This document shows, in pieces, positions 29,849-37,429 of a stretch of 64,000 nucleotides of DNA. Every line of letters begins with the position of its first letter. Position 1 is the first letter of the stretch. The stretch spans positions 1 through 64,000 of the forward strand of contig JAMQGV010000005.1 of the NCBI GenBank assembly GCA_025994075.1. Direction: 5' to 3'. Both the position numbers and the translations under genes were made by a program. Under the pieces are notes generated by a model. That model ran no database searches. It saw only the letters and a program-made list of their open reading frames with translations, and was not told the origin of the DNA. The DNA comes from Vicinamibacteria bacterium (GTDB lineage: Bacteria; Acidobacteriota; Vicinamibacteria; Fen-336).

Positions 29849-31237
29849 CTAGCGCTGGCCCCCGGCGGCGGCCGGCAGCCCCAGGCGGCGCGACTCGCTG
29901 TCGACCGCCTGCAGGAAGAGGTTGAGGTTGGCCAGCCGCTTGCCGTTCACGAACACGGTGGGCGTGGCGTCGACGCCGAGCCGCTCGGCCTCGGCGATGT
30001 CGGCCGCGAGGCGCTGCTTCGCCCGCGGCGAGTCGAGGCAGGCGCCGAGCGCCGTCGGATCGAGCCCCGCGCCGACCGCGATGCGGACCACGTCGTCGCG
30101 CGTCGCGTTCTGCGGCGGGGCCGCGAACACCCGGTCGTGGAAGGGCCAGAAGCGGCCCTGCTCCTCGGCGCACACGGCGGCGAGCGCGATGTTGCAGGCG
30201 CCCCGGTGCAGGGTGCCCTGGAGCCGCGGGTTGCACTCCTGGTCGATCGGGTAGTGCTTGAAGTGGATCGACACCCGGTTGCCGGACGACGGCAGGTAGT
30301 TGGCGAGCGCGCCCGCGATCGAGCGGCAGAACGGGCACAGGAAGTCCGAGTACTCGACCACCTTGATGGGGGCGTTCTCCGGGCCCTTGAACGGCACGTT
30401 CGCCAGGTCGATCTTCTCGGCGCGGCTGCGCTCGAACGCCTCGCGCGCCTGCTGCTCGAGGTAGGCGTTGAGCTTCTGCGGGTCGGCCAGGATGCCGCGC
30501 AGGCGGGCGACCTCGGCCTCGGCGCTGGCGAGCGCGGAGCCGTCGTCGGCGACGACCGCCGGCGCGGCGGGCGCGGCGACCGTGGACGGCGGGATCGCCG
30601 CCGCGGGCGGAGCAGGCGCGTCTGCCGGCACCGGGGCGGCGAGGCCCAGCGGGTTGGCGTCGCGCCGATCGGCCATGCCGGCCATGCCGCGGTCGGCCAG
30701 GGCCGTGATGCCCGTGGCGAGCGCTGCCGCGGTGGCGACGCCGGCCAGCGCCAGCCGGCCCTCGGGCGCGCCCAGCGCGGCCAGGGCCGGGCGCGCGCCG
30801 GTGCGGGCCGGCCACAGCGCCACGAAGGCGGCCGCGTTGGTGGCGTAGGTGGCGAGGCACAGCGCGCAGAAGCGGCCGATCGCGAACACCTGCACGCCGA
30901 GGAGCATCACGTCCACGACGAGCGCGAAGCCCAGGGCCGCCAGGGCGACGAGCAGCAGCCCGCGCCGCGTCTCCTCCGAGGCGACGACGGAGAGCGCCGC
31001 GAGCGCCGCGAGGGCCGCGGAGAAGGCGAGGCCGAGCGCCGCCAGCGGCACGCCACGCAGCGTCGAGAAGGGGCTTCGGGCCACCTCCTCGCAGCCGGAC
31101 GGGCCCGCCGAGCCGTCGCCGCAGACGGCCTCGGCCGCCGCCCCGCCGATGCCGTAGTGCTCGAGCAGCAGCAGGCCCGAGAGCGCGCAGGCCGCGAGCA
31201 GGCACACGAGGGCGACGATCGCGCGTCCACGCAACAT
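29849..31237 (-). CDS. VKOR-DsbA fusion: vitamin K epoxide reductase domain joined to a thioredoxin-fold oxidase
   Basis: This 462-residue protein makes disulfide bonds in the periplasm. The N-terminal VKOR domain (about 5-150) has five hydrophobic helices, the loop cysteine pair in the VCGDGSAGPSGCEEV segment, and the CxxC active site FCALC near 126. A Pro/Ala-rich linker (about 190-225) leads to a DsbA-like domain (about 260-455) with CPFC near 302 and the cis-Pro region DATPTVFVNG. VKOR passes electrons from the DsbA-like part to quinone, replacing DsbB. Such fusions are known in several phyla. It is 78 bp upstream of ilvE on the same strand. Confidence 0.9.
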   Translation of the reverse strand: MLRGRAIVALVCLLAACALSGLLLLEHYGIGGAAAEAVCGDGSAGPSGCEEVARSPFSTLRGVPLAALGLAFSAALAALAALSVVASEETRRGLLLVALAALGFALVVDVMLLGVQVFAIGRFCALCLATYATNAAAFVALWPARTGARPALAALGAPEGRLALAGVATAAALATGITALADRGMAGMADRRDANPLGLAAPVPADAPAPPAAAIPPSTVAAPAAPAVVADDGSALASAEAEVARLRGILADPQKLNAYLEQQAREAFERSRAEKIDLANVPFKGPENAPIKVVEYSDFLCPFCRSIAGALANYLPSSGNRVSIHFKHYPIDQECNPRLQGTLHRGACNIALAAVCAEEQGRFWPFHDRVFAAPPQNATRDDVVRIAVGAGLDPTALGACLDSPRAKQRLAADIAEAERLGVDATPTVFVNGKRLANLNLFLQAVDSESRRLGLPAAAGGQR

Positions 31238-31320
31238 GGAAGGGCAGGCTAGCCCACCTCGTCACTCTGTCGCAACACGGGAGGGCCTATGATGAATGCA
31301 TCCGAGCGGGAGGTCAGGCG

Positions 31321-31902
31321 ATGCGCGAGCGGCGCGAGCATCTGGTGGGCAAGGCAGCCGTCAAGGGCACCATGGTCACGGCGCACCTGGCGTGGGCGCA
31401 GGACGCGCTGCGCACCGACCCGGCCCCGCGGCTCGCCGGGCGGCTGTCGCCGGAGGCCGCCGCGATCGTGTCCCACGCGGTGCTGGCCACGGACTGGGTC
31501 AAGCTCAAGGTGCTGTGCGAGATCGACAGCGCGCTCGCCGCGCTGGTCGGCGGCGCGCCGGAGGAGACGCTGCGCCGGATGGGGCGCCACTCCGCCGAGA
31601 AGAACCTGGCGGGCGTCTACCGCAACTTCGTCGAGGACGAGCCGCACCGCTTCTTCGAGAAGATGGCGCTGCTGCACGGCCGCTTCCAGAACTTCGGCTC
31701 CACCCGCTACGAGCGGATCGCCGACCGCGCCGGCCGCATCTCGGTCGAGGGCTACGAGGAGTACTCGCCCGTCTTCTGCGCGAGCGCGCTCGGCTACTAC
31801 GAGGGCGCGCTGGTGATGATGAAGGTGCCGGGCCCGCTGAAGGTCGCCGAGACCACCTGCCAGTGCGCCGGCGACCCCGCCTGCTGGTTCGACCTGGCCT
31901 AG
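31321..31902 (+). CDS. DUF2378/TIGR02265-family protein
   Basis: This 193-residue protein matches the small family described mainly from myxobacteria. It has the VKGTMV start, ATDWVKLKVLCEI near 58-70, GRHSAEKNLAGVYRNF near 88-103, then the FFEKMALLHGRFQNFGSTR and CQCAGDPACWF segments. The C-terminal Cys pattern resembles that of V4R and heme-NO-binding folds. Function not established; a ligand-sensing fold is inference. GGGAGGT lies 7 nt before the ATG. It is divergent from the VKOR-DsbA gene. Confidence 0.7.
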   Translation: MRERREHLVGKAAVKGTMVTAHLAWAQDALRTDPAPRLAGRLSPEAAAIVSHAVLATDWVKLKVLCEIDSALAALVGGAPEETLRRMGRHSAEKNLAGVYRNFVEDEPHRFFEKMALLHGRFQNFGSTRYERIADRAGRISVEGYEEYSPVFCASALGYYEGALVMMKVPGPLKVAETTCQCAGDPACWFDLA

Positions 31903-31927
31903 TAGCCCGGTCTCCGCCCCCGCCCCC

Positions 31928-32341
31928 CTAGTACGCCATCCGCATCTGGGCGATGCCGACGGAGAGGGTCTCGCGCCAGGCCAGCTCGACCTCGCCGTCG
32001 AACTCCGGATCGCACTCGCGCGCGGCCTCGACGAGGCAATCGAGCCAGAGGTCGTAGAGTTCCGGCCGCACGTCGAGTTCGCCCCGACTGTGGCGCTTCG
32101 CGAGCCGCGGCAGCTCCGCGCGCGCGAGGCTGCCTTCCTGCCCCTCCGCGGCGACGGCCAGCACGAACAGCGACTGCTCGAGCACCTTCACCTGGGTCGC
32201 GAAGTTGGTGTTCGCGAACTTGGCCCGCACCTCGTCGGACGAGGCCATGAAGCGGTCGTAGAAGTGACGGAGGAAGTCTGGCTTCTCCAGGCAGCGCTTG
32301 AGACTCGACACGAACGCGGGCACCGACGCGGGGGCACTCAT
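31928..32341 (-). CDS. Single-domain bacterial globin
   Basis: This 137-residue protein has the helical pattern of a globin. KPDFLRHFYDRFMASSDEV near 20-38 covers helices A-B. KFANTNFATQVKVLEQSLFVL covers C to E. LAKRHSRGELDVRPELYDLWLD has the likely proximal heme His in the RHS segment near 83. It may bind O2 or NO, which fits the ric-norZ locus in the window, though the two are not linked. It is convergent with the DUF2378 gene (25 bp between stops). Heme binding is inferred from the fold. Confidence 0.75.
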   Translation of the reverse strand: MSAPASVPAFVSSLKRCLEKPDFLRHFYDRFMASSDEVRAKFANTNFATQVKVLEQSLFVLAVAAEGQEGSLARAELPRLAKRHSRGELDVRPELYDLWLDCLVEAARECDPEFDGEVELAWRETLSVGIAQMRMAY

Positions 32342-32370
32342 GAGGCCGAAGCCTAGCGCGAAACGCGAAG

Positions 32371-32402
32371 GCCGGGCGGCCCTTTCTCGCGGGCCGCCCG
32401 GC
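32371..32402 (-). terminator. metK terminator hairpin
   Basis: GCCGGGCGGCCC and GGGCCGCCCGGC form a perfect 12-bp stem around an 8-nt loop, beginning 9 bp after the metK stop codon. Confidence 0.65.
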
Positions 32403-32411
32403 GCGGTGCCC

Positions 32412-33572
32412 CTACGCCTCCCAGGGCAGGTCGGGCTTGCCGAAGTGGCCGTAGTTGGTCGTGCGGCCGTAGATCGGCCGCAGCAGGTCGAGCCGCTCGA
32501 CGATTGCCGCCGGGCGGAAGTCGAAGTGGTGCACGAACCCGGCCGCGGCGCGCGCGTCGCCCGTGCCGAACGTGTCGACCTTGACCGACACCGGCTGGGC
32601 GACGCCGATCGCGTAGGCGACCTGCACTTCGGCCCGCCGCGCGAGCCCTTGCTTCACGATCTGGCGCGCCACGTGGCGGCAGAAGTACGCGCCCGAGCGG
32701 TCGACCTTGGACGGGTCCTTGCCGGAGAACGCGCCGCCGCCGTGGCGGGCGAAGCCGCCGTAGGTGTCGACGATGATCTTGCGGCCGGTGAGCCCCGCGT
32801 CGGCCGACGGCCCGCCGGAGACGAAGCTGCCGGTGGGGTTGACGAGGACCCGGGTTTCCGGCCGGTGCCAGGCGCCGAGCACGCGCGGCGCGAGGTCGTC
32901 CTCGACGTAGGCGCGGATCGTGGGCAGCTCGGCGTCGGCCGCGTGCTGGGTCGAGACCAGCACGTCGGACACCCGCACCGGGCGGTCGTCCTCGTAGACC
33001 ACGGAGACCTGGGTCTTGCCGTCGGGCCGCAGCCACGCCACCCTGCCCGACTTGCGGTCGGCGGCCAGCGCCTCCGCCAGCCGGTGTGCGAGCAGGATCG
33101 GCAGCGGCATCAGCTCGGGCGTCTCGTCGGTCGCGTAGCCGAACATGATTCCCTGGTCGCCCGCGCCCTGCTCGCCCGAGGTGCTGGTCGAGGGATCGAC
33201 GCCGCGGCCGATCTCCCACGACTGCCCGGTCACGTGCTGCAGGAGCTGCACGCCGTCGGCGTTGAAGGCGTCGTTCGCGTCGGTGTAGCCGATCTCGCGG
33301 ATCGCCTCGCGCACGATCGGCAGGTGATCGAGCACGTCGACCGACGAGATCTCGCCGGCCAGCACCACCAGGCCGCTCTTGGCGAGCGTCTCGCAGGCGA
33401 CGCGGCTGCGGCGGTCGAGCGCCAGGTAGGCGTCGAGGATGCGGTCCGAGATCGCGTCGCAGACCTTGTCGGGGTGGCCCTCGGTGACGGACTCGGACGT
33501 GAAGGTGTACGTGGCGGCGGCGGGCGCGCCGGGGGCGCGCTCGCTGATCGGGGCGACGACGGTGGAACTCAT
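32412..33572 (-). CDS. metK: S-adenosylmethionine synthetase
   Basis: This 386-residue enzyme makes SAM from methionine and ATP. Signature motifs are present: TSESVTEGHPDKVCD at about 25-39, GEQGAGDQGIMFGYA near 134-148, and GGGAFSGKDPSKVDRSGAY near 270-288. The length is normal. AGAGGAGA precedes the ATG by about 4 nt. It follows a short ORF (28 bp gap) that sits directly behind a SAM-clan riboswitch, so its translation or transcription should fall when SAM is abundant. Confidence 0.96.
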   Translation of the reverse strand: MSSTVVAPISERAPGAPAAATYTFTSESVTEGHPDKVCDAISDRILDAYLALDRRSRVACETLAKSGLVVLAGEISSVDVLDHLPIVREAIREIGYTDANDAFNADGVQLLQHVTGQSWEIGRGVDPSTSTSGEQGAGDQGIMFGYATDETPELMPLPILLAHRLAEALAADRKSGRVAWLRPDGKTQVSVVYEDDRPVRVSDVLVSTQHAADAELPTIRAYVEDDLAPRVLGAWHRPETRVLVNPTGSFVSGGPSADAGLTGRKIIVDTYGGFARHGGGAFSGKDPSKVDRSGAYFCRHVARQIVKQGLARRAEVQVAYAIGVAQPVSVKVDTFGTGDARAAAGFVHHFDFRPAAIVERLDLLRPIYGRTTNYGHFGKPDLPWEA

Positions 33573-33600
33573 GCTCTCTCCTCTTTCAGGGGGTCGGTGT

Positions 33601-33861
33601 TCAGGCGGCCGTCGCCTCCGCCATGCGGCGGCGGGGCTGCAGGCGCAGCGAAAGCGTGCAGGGGCGGGTCTGGGGGTAGCGGGCGAGCAGCGCGTCGCGC
33701 CGCCGGCGTGCCTCCGCGACGTCGGCGGTGCCCAGCGACTGGCGCACGCGCTCCTTCTGCCAGCCCGGCAGGTGGACGGTGAACGCGACCCACCACAGGC
33801 GCCCGTTGCGCCACAGGTGGTGGTCGGGATCGGCGAGATCGGTCTCGAGGACGCTGGCCAT
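33601..33861 (-). CDS. Small protein with an integrase-arm-like fold, upstream of metK
   Basis: This 86-residue protein contains LWRNGRLWWVAFTVHLPG followed by VRQSLGTADVAEARRRRDALL. This pattern closely resembles the N-terminal arm-binding domain of tyrosine integrases (xLWRRGxxWYxx...SLGTxxxxEARRRRD), but there is no catalytic domain. It is the first gene after the SAM-clan riboswitch, with metK 28 bp downstream, so it belongs to a SAM-controlled operon. It could be a DNA-binding regulator or simply a small fold of the same shape. AGGAG sits 9 nt before the ATG inside a strong hairpin. Confidence 0.65.
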   Translation of the reverse strand: MASVLETDLADPDHHLWRNGRLWWVAFTVHLPGWQKERVRQSLGTADVAEARRRRDALLARYPQTRPCTLSLRLQPRRRMAEATAA

Positions 33862-33862
33862 C

Positions 33863-33901
33863 GGTGTCTTCTCCTCTTGCGAATGAGCCGGAAAAGACAC
33901 C
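33863..33901 (-). promoter_or_regulatory. Shine-Dalgarno-sequestering hairpin before the small ORF-metK operon
   Basis: On the transcript GGUGUCUUUUCC (from 33901) pairs with GGAGAAGACACC (ending at 33863). The 12 pairs include one G-U, and the loop is 15 nt. The GGAG of the ribosome site lies inside the stem, 9 nt before the ATG. Folding would block translation, the expected output of the upstream riboswitch. Confidence 0.6.
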
Positions 33902-33960
33902 CGGAGAGCGCGCTCGCGCGCGCCGGACACTTCGTTGCCACCGATCGCTCGATCGGACGG

Positions 33961-34078
33961 CCACATCTTTCCGGGGCGCCCGCGAACGGGCTCCCGGAAA
34001 CCGGCACCTTGGGATGTCCGCCCAGGTTGCCGGACCCGCCCCGCGGTCCAACGGGGGCAGGCCACTCCGGATGTCCCG
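33961..34078 (-). ncRNA. SAM-clan (SAM-I/S-box-like) riboswitch aptamer
   Basis: Read on the minus strand from 34078, the sequence has the S-box layout. A P1 strand ACAUC pairs with GAUGU at the 3' end. GGAGUGGC and a GC-rich P2 hairpin with a UUGGA loop follow. Next come the hallmark CCGGCAACC, the P3 region, AAGGUGCC, then UUUCCGGGAGCCCG, a UUCG loop and CGGGCGCCCCGGAAA (P4), and AGAUG. CGGCAACC...AAGGUGCC...UUCC...GGAAAGAUG is diagnostic of SAM-I and its SAM-I/IV relatives. P2 lacks an obvious kink-turn bulge, so the exact class is open. Its location upstream of metK supports SAM as the ligand. Confidence 0.85.
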
Positions 34079-34081
34079 GAC

Positions 34082-34110
34082 AATATGGCCCAGACCGGGC
34101 CCGGGCGCAA
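34082..34110 (-). promoter_or_regulatory. Promoter of the riboswitch-metK transcript
   Basis: TTGCGC, a 17-bp spacer, then CATATT, ending 3-4 bp before the riboswitch P1. Transcription would begin at the first bases of the aptamer, as expected. Confidence 0.6.
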
Positions 34111-34155
34111 GGCCGCCGCCGCGTCATAGCCCGTCGCCGGCTGGCGGCGGAGCCG

Positions 34156-34196
34156 CTTGACAATCCCTTGACAATCCTGGGCCGTGTGACTAGGCT
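34156..34196 (+). promoter_or_regulatory. Sigma-70-like promoter with tandem TTGACA boxes
   Basis: An 11-bp unit, CTTGACAATCC, is repeated in tandem at 34156-34177 (the first copy preceded by G). The second TTGACA (34168-34173) is 17 bp from TAGGCT (34191-34196), a well-spaced -35/-10 pair. It faces the zinc-ribbon and phosphofructokinase genes and is divergent from the metK promoter. Confidence 0.65.
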
Positions 34197-34228
34197 CACA
34201 TCAACTCATCCCTCTTTCGGTATCCAAG

Positions 34229-34441
34229 ATGAGCCGAGCGACGTCTCCGGCGGTCCAGGGCTGGTCCTGCCCCACCTGCGGGCGCGACGCGGCGTTGGAC
34301 GAGGCTGCCTGTCCGGGCTGCGGGTACCTGCAGGCGTTCGTGCCCGAGCCGCTGGCCCCGCGCCGCGAGCCCGAGTTCGGCCGCTGGCTGCTGCCGCTGC
34401 TGGCCGCGGGCGGCCTGGTCGCGATCTGGGCCCTCGTCTGA
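34229..34441 (+). CDS. Zinc-ribbon protein with a C-terminal membrane anchor (70 aa)
   Basis: The 70 residues hold one zinc ribbon (CPTCGRDAALDEAACPGCGY, Cys at about 14, 17, 29 and 32) and a C-terminal hydrophobic helix (WLLPLLAAGGLVAIWALV, about 53-70) ending at the last residue. Such tail-anchored ribbons are common small membrane proteins of unknown role. The gene is preceded by a TTGACA/TAGGCT promoter and lies 36 bp upstream of phosphofructokinase on the same strand. Confidence 0.65.
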   Translation: MSRATSPAVQGWSCPTCGRDAALDEAACPGCGYLQAFVPEPLAPRREPEFGRWLLPLLAAGGLVAIWALV

Positions 34442-34463
34442 TCGAGGCCTGAGCCCGGCCGCA

Positions 34464-34469
34464 TAGAAT
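34464..34469 (+). promoter_or_regulatory. -10-like TAGAAT, 8 nt before the phosphofructokinase ATG
   Basis: TAGAAT, eight bases, then ATG at 34478, the same spacing as at 61205-61210. There is no Shine-Dalgarno. It may give a separate leaderless pfk message in addition to readthrough from the zinc-ribbon gene. Confidence 0.45.
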
Positions 34470-34477
34470 CGGTCCGC

Positions 34478-35857
34478 ATGAAGCGGATCGGCATCCTCAC
34501 CGCGGGCGGCGACACGCCGGCCCTCAACGCCACCATCGCCGGCGCGGTGGTCCGCGCCAACCAGCGCAAGGTCGAGGTCTACGGCCTGATCAAGGGCTTC
34601 TCGTCGCTGCAGAACCCGCAGGTGCCGCACGTGCACCTGAACCCGCTGTTCAGCGCGATTCCCGAGCTCGACGCGACCCGCGGCGGCACCCTGCTCGGCG
34701 CCTCGCGCAACTACGTGGACGCCCGCGACCAGGCGGCCGTCGAGCAGATGGCCGCCCGCATCCGGCGGCTCGGCCTCGACGGCCTCGTCTGCATCGGCGG
34801 CGACGGCACCCTCAACGGCCTGCAGCCGCTGGCCGAGGTGCTGCCCACGGTGCTGGCGCCGAAGACGATCGACAACGACCTCGGCCTCAACTACGAGAAC
34901 GAACCCGACGAGTGGGCGCTCGAGAGCACGTCCGAGCCGCCGGGCTACCGATACCGGCGGATGCCGTCGCGCACCAAGTTCGACCTCGACCACATGGTCA
35001 ACTACGCGACCCCGGGCTTCGCCACGTCCGTCTACGTCTCGGTCGGCGGCGTGCAGCGCATCCGCACCACCGCCGAGAGCCACCGCCGGATCGCGATCGT
35101 CGAGGTGATGGGCCGCCACTCGGGCTACATCGCGCTCGGCTCGGCCTTCGGCCAGCCCGACCTGGTGCTGGTGCCCGAGCACCCGCTCGACATCGACCGC
35201 CTCGAGACCCGGGTCCGCGAACTCTACGAGCTGCAGAAGAACGTGGTGATCGTGTGCGGCGAGGGCATCGTCGGCAGCGACGGCGAGATCCTGGGCGCCC
35301 GCAAGGCGACCCAGGACCCGTCGGGCAACCTGATCCTGACCGGCGCGGCGGAGGCGCTGCGCGGGCTGCTCGTCGAGCGCCTCGGCGACGACTACTTCCG
35401 CCGCTACCGCCGCGCGGACACCGCCCAGGCCGCGATCTTCACGAGGAAGATCGGCCACACCCAGCGCGGCGGGCGGCCGATCCTGTTCGACCGCTTCTAC
35501 GCGGCGATGCTCGGCGGCAAGGCCGTCGACATGCTGCTCGAGGGCCAGAACAACGCGCTCGCCACGCTGCAGTACCGGCGCGACCGCGGCTTCTCCGTGG
35601 ACAGCTACAGCGGCAACGCCTTCCGCGACCGCTGGGGGCTGATCCACGCCCGCTACATGCACCCCTCGTTCTACGACCCGGAGCTGATGCAGCCCTCGCG
35701 GCTCGGCATCGAGTACCTGCTGCCGATCTTCACCAACGCGATCGGCCACGACGACGTCGAGCACATGCGGCAGACGACGTTCGACTCCGGCAACCTGCTG
35801 CGCCCGTACCACTCGATCAACACGGACGTCAACAAGCGCATCCGCTACCTGGAGTAG
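34478..35857 (+). CDS. pfkA: 6-phosphofructokinase, ATP type by its key glycine, long form
   Basis: This 459-residue enzyme phosphorylates fructose 6-phosphate in glycolysis. Signatures are TAGGDTPALNA near 8-18, GGDGTLNGL at about 107-115, PKTIDNDLG at about 127-135, and MGRHSGYIAL near 211-220. Gly after GGD is the ATP-type residue, since PPi enzymes have Asp there. Lys in PKTIDND is the residue usual in PPi enzymes, whereas classic bacterial ATP enzymes have PGTIDND. This G/K combination occurs in the group III/X long enzymes, many of which use ATP. Phosphoryl donor therefore likely but not certainly ATP. Confidence 0.85.
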   Translation: MKRIGILTAGGDTPALNATIAGAVVRANQRKVEVYGLIKGFSSLQNPQVPHVHLNPLFSAIPELDATRGGTLLGASRNYVDARDQAAVEQMAARIRRLGLDGLVCIGGDGTLNGLQPLAEVLPTVLAPKTIDNDLGLNYENEPDEWALESTSEPPGYRYRRMPSRTKFDLDHMVNYATPGFATSVYVSVGGVQRIRTTAESHRRIAIVEVMGRHSGYIALGSAFGQPDLVLVPEHPLDIDRLETRVRELYELQKNVVIVCGEGIVGSDGEILGARKATQDPSGNLILTGAAEALRGLLVERLGDDYFRRYRRADTAQAAIFTRKIGHTQRGGRPILFDRFYAAMLGGKAVDMLLEGQNNALATLQYRRDRGFSVDSYSGNAFRDRWGLIHARYMHPSFYDPELMQPSRLGIEYLLPIFTNAIGHDDVEHMRQTTFDSGNLLRPYHSINTDVNKRIRYLE

Positions 35858-35865
35858 CGAGGCGG

Positions 35866-37419
35866 TCAGGCCCTCGCCGCGACCCGCTCGAGGCGCTCCC
35901 CGTCCGCCACCGCGACGCCGTCGCGGCCGCCGCCCTTGACCGCGTAGAGCGCCGCGTCGGCCCGCGCCAGCAGGTCGCGCGGGGCGCCGTCCGTCGCCTC
36001 CGCGGCGGCGACGCCGAGGCTGAGCGTGACCCGGAACGCGGCGCCCGTTTCGTCGGTCTGCTCGACGGCGCGCAGCGCGCCCCACAGTCGCAGCGCCACC
36101 TGTCGCGCCGCGGCCCGATCCGTGTCCGGCAGCAGCACCGCCAGCTCCTCGCCGCCGTAGCGCGCGGCCACGTCGCCCGGCCGGCGCTCGCGCAGGAGCT
36201 CGCGTCCCAGCCGCTCCAGCACCCGGTCCCCGGTCAGGTGGCCGCGCTCGTCGTTGACGCGCTTGAAGTGGTCGACGTCGAGCAGGATCACCGCCAGCGG
36301 CCGGCCGTGGCGCGTCGCGCGCGCCCACTCGTCGTCGAGCCGGGACATCAACTGGCGGCGGTTGGCGAGCCCGGTCAGCGGGTCGGTGTTGGCGAGCCGC
36401 TCCAGCTCGCGATAGGCCGCCTGCAGCGCCTCCTGGGCCGCTCGCTCGGCCGTGACGTCGCGCAACAGCAGCACGTGGCCCGCGGCCGCGCCGCCGTCGT
36501 CGCGCACGGGCGAGACCCGCAGCTCCACCCGCCGTCCGCTGCCCACCTCCACGTCGCGGCCTTCCGTCGCGGCCAGGTCGACCGGTCCCAGCAGCTCCTC
36601 GAGGCGGGCCCCCACCGGCTGCACGGGCCCGAGCAGCGCGACGGCGGCGGGGTTGGCGTCGACCACGCGGCCGGCCGGGTCGACCACCACGACGCCCTCG
36701 CTGAGGCTCTCGACGGTCACCCCCCGCGCGACCGGCAGCAGGTGAAAGAGCTGGTGGCGGGAGATCGCCCACACCATCAGCGCGAAGCCCACGGCCAGGC
36801 TGGTCGGCGTCGGGTCGATCGGCATCCGCGAGGGGTCGAGCACGTGCAGCAGGTTGGCGACCAGGATCAGCACGGGCGCCATCAGCACCGCGACCACCGA
36901 GGGCCGGTACAGCGACGACGTGGCGAAACGAACGGCCAGCATCGTCGACGCCGCCACGACCAGCAGGTAGCTGTAGCCGGCATGGACCGCGAACCACGCG
37001 CCGTAGCGAATCGCCACCCGTGCCTGGCCCGGGATCGGGTCGAAGCGCTGCCAGATCAGGCCGTGCCACTCGTTGGTGAAGACGAGCACCAGTGTCGCCG
37101 CCGGGATCGCGAGCAGCGCCAGCCGGCGCCAGCCCGCGAGCCACGCGCGCCGGCCGGTGTAGTCGAGCGCGACCATCAGCCACAGCACCGGCGCGGAGGT
37201 GATGGCCAGGTACTGCAGCCGGCCCATCCACAGCCGCGCGTCCAGGTCCTCCGTCAGGTACCAGCCGAACTGGCCGGCGCACCACCAGGCGACCGATCCG
37301 CCGAACAGCGCGGTGTAGCGCCAGGAGCGCCACGGCCGGCCGCGCCAGCAGTAGATCGCGAACGAGAGCGCGATCAGGGTGCCGCACAGCGACGGCAGCC
37401 ACAGCGGCAGGGCCGGCAT
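35866..37419 (-). CDS. Membrane diguanylate cyclase (7TM-PAS-GGDEF)
   Basis: This 517-residue protein makes cyclic di-GMP. Seven hydrophobic helices (about 5-225) resemble the histidine-kinase-type 7TM sensor. A PAS-like domain follows (about 235-330, with SEGVVVVDPAGRVVDANPAA), then a GGDEF domain (about 345-505) with the active site YGGEEL near 420-425. The inhibitory I-site RPGD lies at the usual five residues upstream, so the enzyme should be active and product-inhibited. The stop is 9 bp from the convergent phosphofructokinase stop. The signal sensed is unknown. Confidence 0.9.
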   Translation of the reverse strand: MPALPLWLPSLCGTLIALSFAIYCWRGRPWRSWRYTALFGGSVAWWCAGQFGWYLTEDLDARLWMGRLQYLAITSAPVLWLMVALDYTGRRAWLAGWRRLALLAIPAATLVLVFTNEWHGLIWQRFDPIPGQARVAIRYGAWFAVHAGYSYLLVVAASTMLAVRFATSSLYRPSVVAVLMAPVLILVANLLHVLDPSRMPIDPTPTSLAVGFALMVWAISRHQLFHLLPVARGVTVESLSEGVVVVDPAGRVVDANPAAVALLGPVQPVGARLEELLGPVDLAATEGRDVEVGSGRRVELRVSPVRDDGGAAAGHVLLLRDVTAERAAQEALQAAYRELERLANTDPLTGLANRRQLMSRLDDEWARATRHGRPLAVILLDVDHFKRVNDERGHLTGDRVLERLGRELLRERRPGDVAARYGGEELAVLLPDTDRAAARQVALRLWGALRAVEQTDETGAAFRVTLSLGVAAAEATDGAPRDLLARADAALYAVKGGGRDGVAVADGERLERVAARA

Positions 37420-37429
37420 CGCCGCGGCT

